From Candidatus Nanopelagicaceae bacterium (GTDB lineage Bacteria; Actinomycetota; Actinomycetes; Nanopelagicales; Nanopelagicaceae), in contig CANLFL010000040.1 in assembly GCA_947489825.1 (NCBI GenBank), positions 1 through 7,233 of the forward strand: a DNA stretch of 7,233 nt, read 5' to 3'. Below are positions 5,359 to 7,233 of the stretch, one piece after another. The notes under the pieces are model-generated. The model saw only the letters and a list, made by a program, of their open reading frames with translations. It was not told the DNA's origin and searched no databases. Every line of letters begins with the position of its first letter. Positions within the stretch are counted from its first letter, which is position 1. The translations under genes and the position numbers were made by a program.

Positions 5359-7233
5359 TTGTGTTACCACCCAAATCGCAGCCAGCAGAGCAACTGCTCC
5401 AACAAGAATTAGCGCTGCATATGAGCGAACATATCCAGATTGAGTGCGACGTAAGGTTGAACCAGATCCCACTGCCATCGCACCAACTCCGTGTACCGCT
5501 CCATCGATAACAACTTCATCAACGGTAACTAGACCGCGAGTAAGTGCTTGTCCTGGGCGCATAAAGACCGCCTCGTTAAAGGCATCCTGTCCTAGGTCAT
5601 TACGAGCAAATCGAGTAGCCCAAGAAACATCTGTTGGTGCAACTGCAGCAACATCCTTAAATTGATATTTCAAGAGCGCGACGGTGACACCGATAACAAC
5701 CATCGTTACCGCCAAAATCGTGACAACGCTATGTGGAAGTAGCTCCTCATGAAGTTCATGATGATCGCCATGATCAAAGAGTGGATACATCCAATTAACG
5801 AGTGCATCGCCTCGTGTCAATAAGAATCCTGCGCTGACAGAACCCACTGCCAGAATTGCCATTGGAAGCCACATCAAAGCTGGTGATTCATGAGGATGAA
5901 CTTCGTCATCCCAACGAGCCTTACTGGTAAATGTAAGGACCATGACGCGAGTCATATAGAAAGCTGTAATTGCTGCACCAAGGAGTGCAACGCTTCCAAG
6001 TAGTACTCCCTTGATTCCACCCGAATTAAATGCCTCGGCGATGATCGCATCTTTAGAGTAGAAACCAGCAAATGGCGGAACTCCGATGATTGCTAAATAG
6101 CCAAGACCAAAGGTAATAAATGTAATCGGCATAAATTTACGAAGCGCCCCGTATTTGCGCATATTTACTTCATCATTCATGCCATGCATCACAGAGCCTG
6201 CACCAAGGAACATTCCGGCTTTAAAGAAACCGTGTGTAAGTAAGTGCATGATTGCAAATGCATATCCAGCTGGGCCAAGACCAGCACCCAAAATCATGTA
6301 ACCAATCTGAGACATTGTCGAAGCTGCAAGAGCTTTCTTGATGTCATCTTTAGCCATACCAATGACTGCACCGAAGATAAGAGTGATTGCACCAATAATC
6401 ACAACGAGAAGTTGCGCCGTAGGTGCTGCGTCAAAGACAAAGTTAGAACGAACGATTAAGTAGACACCGGCTGTCACCATCGTTGCTGCGTGGATCAGAG
6501 CTGACACTGGAGTCGGACCTGCCATCGCATCGCCCAGCCATGCTTGCAGTGGGAACTGTGCAGATTTACCGACAGCTGCTACGAGCAACATGATTCCCAT
6601 AGCTGTCAGAGCTGGAGTACCGGCACGCTCTGCCGCTTCTTTCACGCCATCAAATGAAACTGTTCCCATGGTGGCGAAGGCGATCATGATTGCAAATGAC
6701 AATCCCATATCACCTACACGGTTCATGACGAAAGCTTTCTTTGAAGCGGTGGCATATGCCGGCTTCTGATTCCAAAAACCAATAAGAAGGTATGAAGCAA
6801 GTCCTACGCCTTCCCAACCTACATAAAGGTTGAGATATGAATTACCAAGAACTAAGAGCAGCATCGCTGCGATAAAGAGGTTGAGGTAGGCGAAGAAGCG
6901 GCGGCGGTCTTTATCATCTGCCATATATGAAATTGAGTAGATGTGGATCAGAGTTCCAACACCTGTAATGAGAAGTACAAAGCAGATTGAGAGCTGATCA
7001 AGTAAGAGAGCTGCATCTACATCGAAATCTCCCACTTTGATCCAGGAGAACAAGGTCTGAGTAAGCGCGCGCTCTTCTGTGGCGCGATTAGTCATTGCGA
7101 AGAAGTGCGCTACGCCGAGTGCGAATGAGCCAGCAGACATTGCAGTTGCGAGCAGGTGTCCCCACTTATCAGCCTTGCGACCCATAAGAATAAGGAAGGT
7201 AGCTCCAAAAAGTGGGAGTCCGATGAGATAAAC
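5356..7233 (-). CDS. nuoL: NADH-quinone oxidoreductase subunit L, 5' truncated by window
   Basis: NuoL is the distal antiporter-like subunit of complex I. The family has 16 transmembrane helices plus a long lateral helix that runs along NuoM and NuoN. An internal Met is at 7185, but the frame stays open to the window edge and encodes [16 protein letters not shown] just before it, which is the expected first helix, so the true start is only a few codons outside. Counting from that Met: Glu125 in [16 protein letters not shown], Lys207 in [17 protein letters not shown], His232 in IHAATMV, Lys322 in [13 protein letters not shown], and Lys378-Asp379 in [11 protein letters not shown], all matching residues important in E. 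coli NuoL. The lateral helix region is about 515-580 and the final anchor helix about 586-606. A His/acid-rich linker (471-485) precedes a transmembrane segment. The gene overlaps nuoM by one base; nuoA-K would be expected further upstream, outside the window. Confidence 0.97.
   Translation of the reverse strand, partial: VYLIGLPLFGATFLILMGRKADKWGHLLATAMSAGSFALGVAHFFAMTNRATEERALTQTLFSWIKVGDFDVDAALLLDQLSICFVLLITGVGTLIHIYSISYMADDKDRRRFFAYLNLFIAAMLLLVLGNSYLNLYVGWEGVGLASYLLIGFWNQKPAYATASKKAFVMNRVGDMGLSFAIMIAFATMGTVSFDGVKEAAERAGTPALTAMGIMLLVAAVGKSAQFPLQAWLGDAMAGPTPVSALIHAATMVTAGVYLIVRSNFVFDAAPTAQLLVVIIGAITLIFGAVIGMAKDDIKKALAASTMSQIGYMILGAGLGPAGYAFAIMHLLTHGFFKAGMFLGAGSVMHGMNDEVNMRKYGALRKFMPITFITFGLGYLAIIGVPPFAGFYSKDAIIAEAFNSGGIKGVLLGSVALLGAAITAFYMTRVMVLTFTSKARWDDEVHPHESPALMWLPMAILAVGSVSAGFLLTRGDALVNWMYPLFDHGDHHELHEELLPHSVVTILAVTMVVIGVTVALLKYQFKDVAAVAPTDVSWATRFARNDLGQDAFNEAVFMRPGQALTRGLVTVDEVVIDGAVHGVGAMAVGSGSTLRRTQSGYVRSYAALILVGAVALLAAIWVVTQ
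5367..5371 (-). promoter_or_regulatory. Probable Shine-Dalgarno site of nuoM (GGTGG)
   Basis: On the minus strand GGTGG sits 10 bases before the ATG at 5356, within the last codons of nuoL. It is an imperfect match at a slightly long distance. It lies downstream of the alternative TTG start at 5374 and so cannot serve that codon, which is the main argument for the ATG. Confidence 0.55.
5731..5775 (-). other. His/acid-rich linker in NuoL
   Basis: This encodes [15 protein letters not shown], with five His and six Asp/Glu in 15 residues, in the loop after the transmembrane segment that ends near residue 456. Similar His-rich stretches occur in actinobacterial NuoL as I remember them. It could bind a metal ion or simply be a soluble loop; the sequence alone does not decide. 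Confidence 0.6.

Noticed and set aside
5199..5510. 103-codon open frame on the plus strand across the nuoM/nuoL junction
   Set aside because: It is antisense to two strongly conserved nuo genes, shows no recognisable domain, and its composition mirrors the opposite coding strand.
2301..6700. Recurring short strings such as ATGATTGCAAATG, considered as dispersed repeats
   Set aside because: They arise from frequent Ala/Ile/Phe/Met codons in membrane proteins and vary in sequence and spacing; no regular repeat unit was found.

Overview
The window is ordinary, very tightly packed bacterial chromosome with six protein genes and almost no non-coding DNA. The protein sequences look actinobacterial: the NuoN loop with an RRRR motif, the NuoL His-rich linker, and the style of the polyprenyl synthase N-terminus. 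Base composition is only moderate, roughly mid-to-upper 40s % GC by eye, far below typical actinobacteria. That combination with near-zero intergenic spacing suggests a streamlined free-living actinobacterium, such as the freshwater acI / Nanopelagicales group. This placement is an inference from memory of family sequences and was not tested by search.

Layout. The left part is on the plus strand. It holds the 3' portion of yajQ (5' end outside the window, positions 1-450), followed 2 bases later by rarD, an EamA-family permease (453-1358). The rest is on the minus strand and, read right to left, is the distal part of a complex I operon: nuoL (5' end outside the window, 7233-5356), nuoM (5356-3836), nuoN (3835-2315), then a long-chain polyprenyl diphosphate synthase (2315-1326). 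The two gene groups converge, and their last genes overlap tail to tail by 33 bp.

How the genes work together. NuoL, NuoM and NuoN are the three antiporter-like proton-pumping subunits of NADH:quinone oxidoreductase, and the residues known to matter for proton transfer are all present. The polyprenyl synthase coupled to nuoN probably makes the isoprenoid tail of menaquinone, the quinone that complex I reduces, so the operon joins the pump to the supply of its lipid substrate. YajQ (nucleotide / cyclic-di-GMP binding family) and RarD (drug/metabolite transporter superfamily) form a separate short transcription unit with no evident link to respiration.

I saw no RNA gene, mobile element, CRISPR array, riboswitch or convincing terminator. 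No stretch longer than 2 bases is free of coding sequence. I did not find a new biological system. The points most worth a second look are the repeated stop/start fusion at every same-strand junction, the in-register convergent overlap, and the nuoM start choice.
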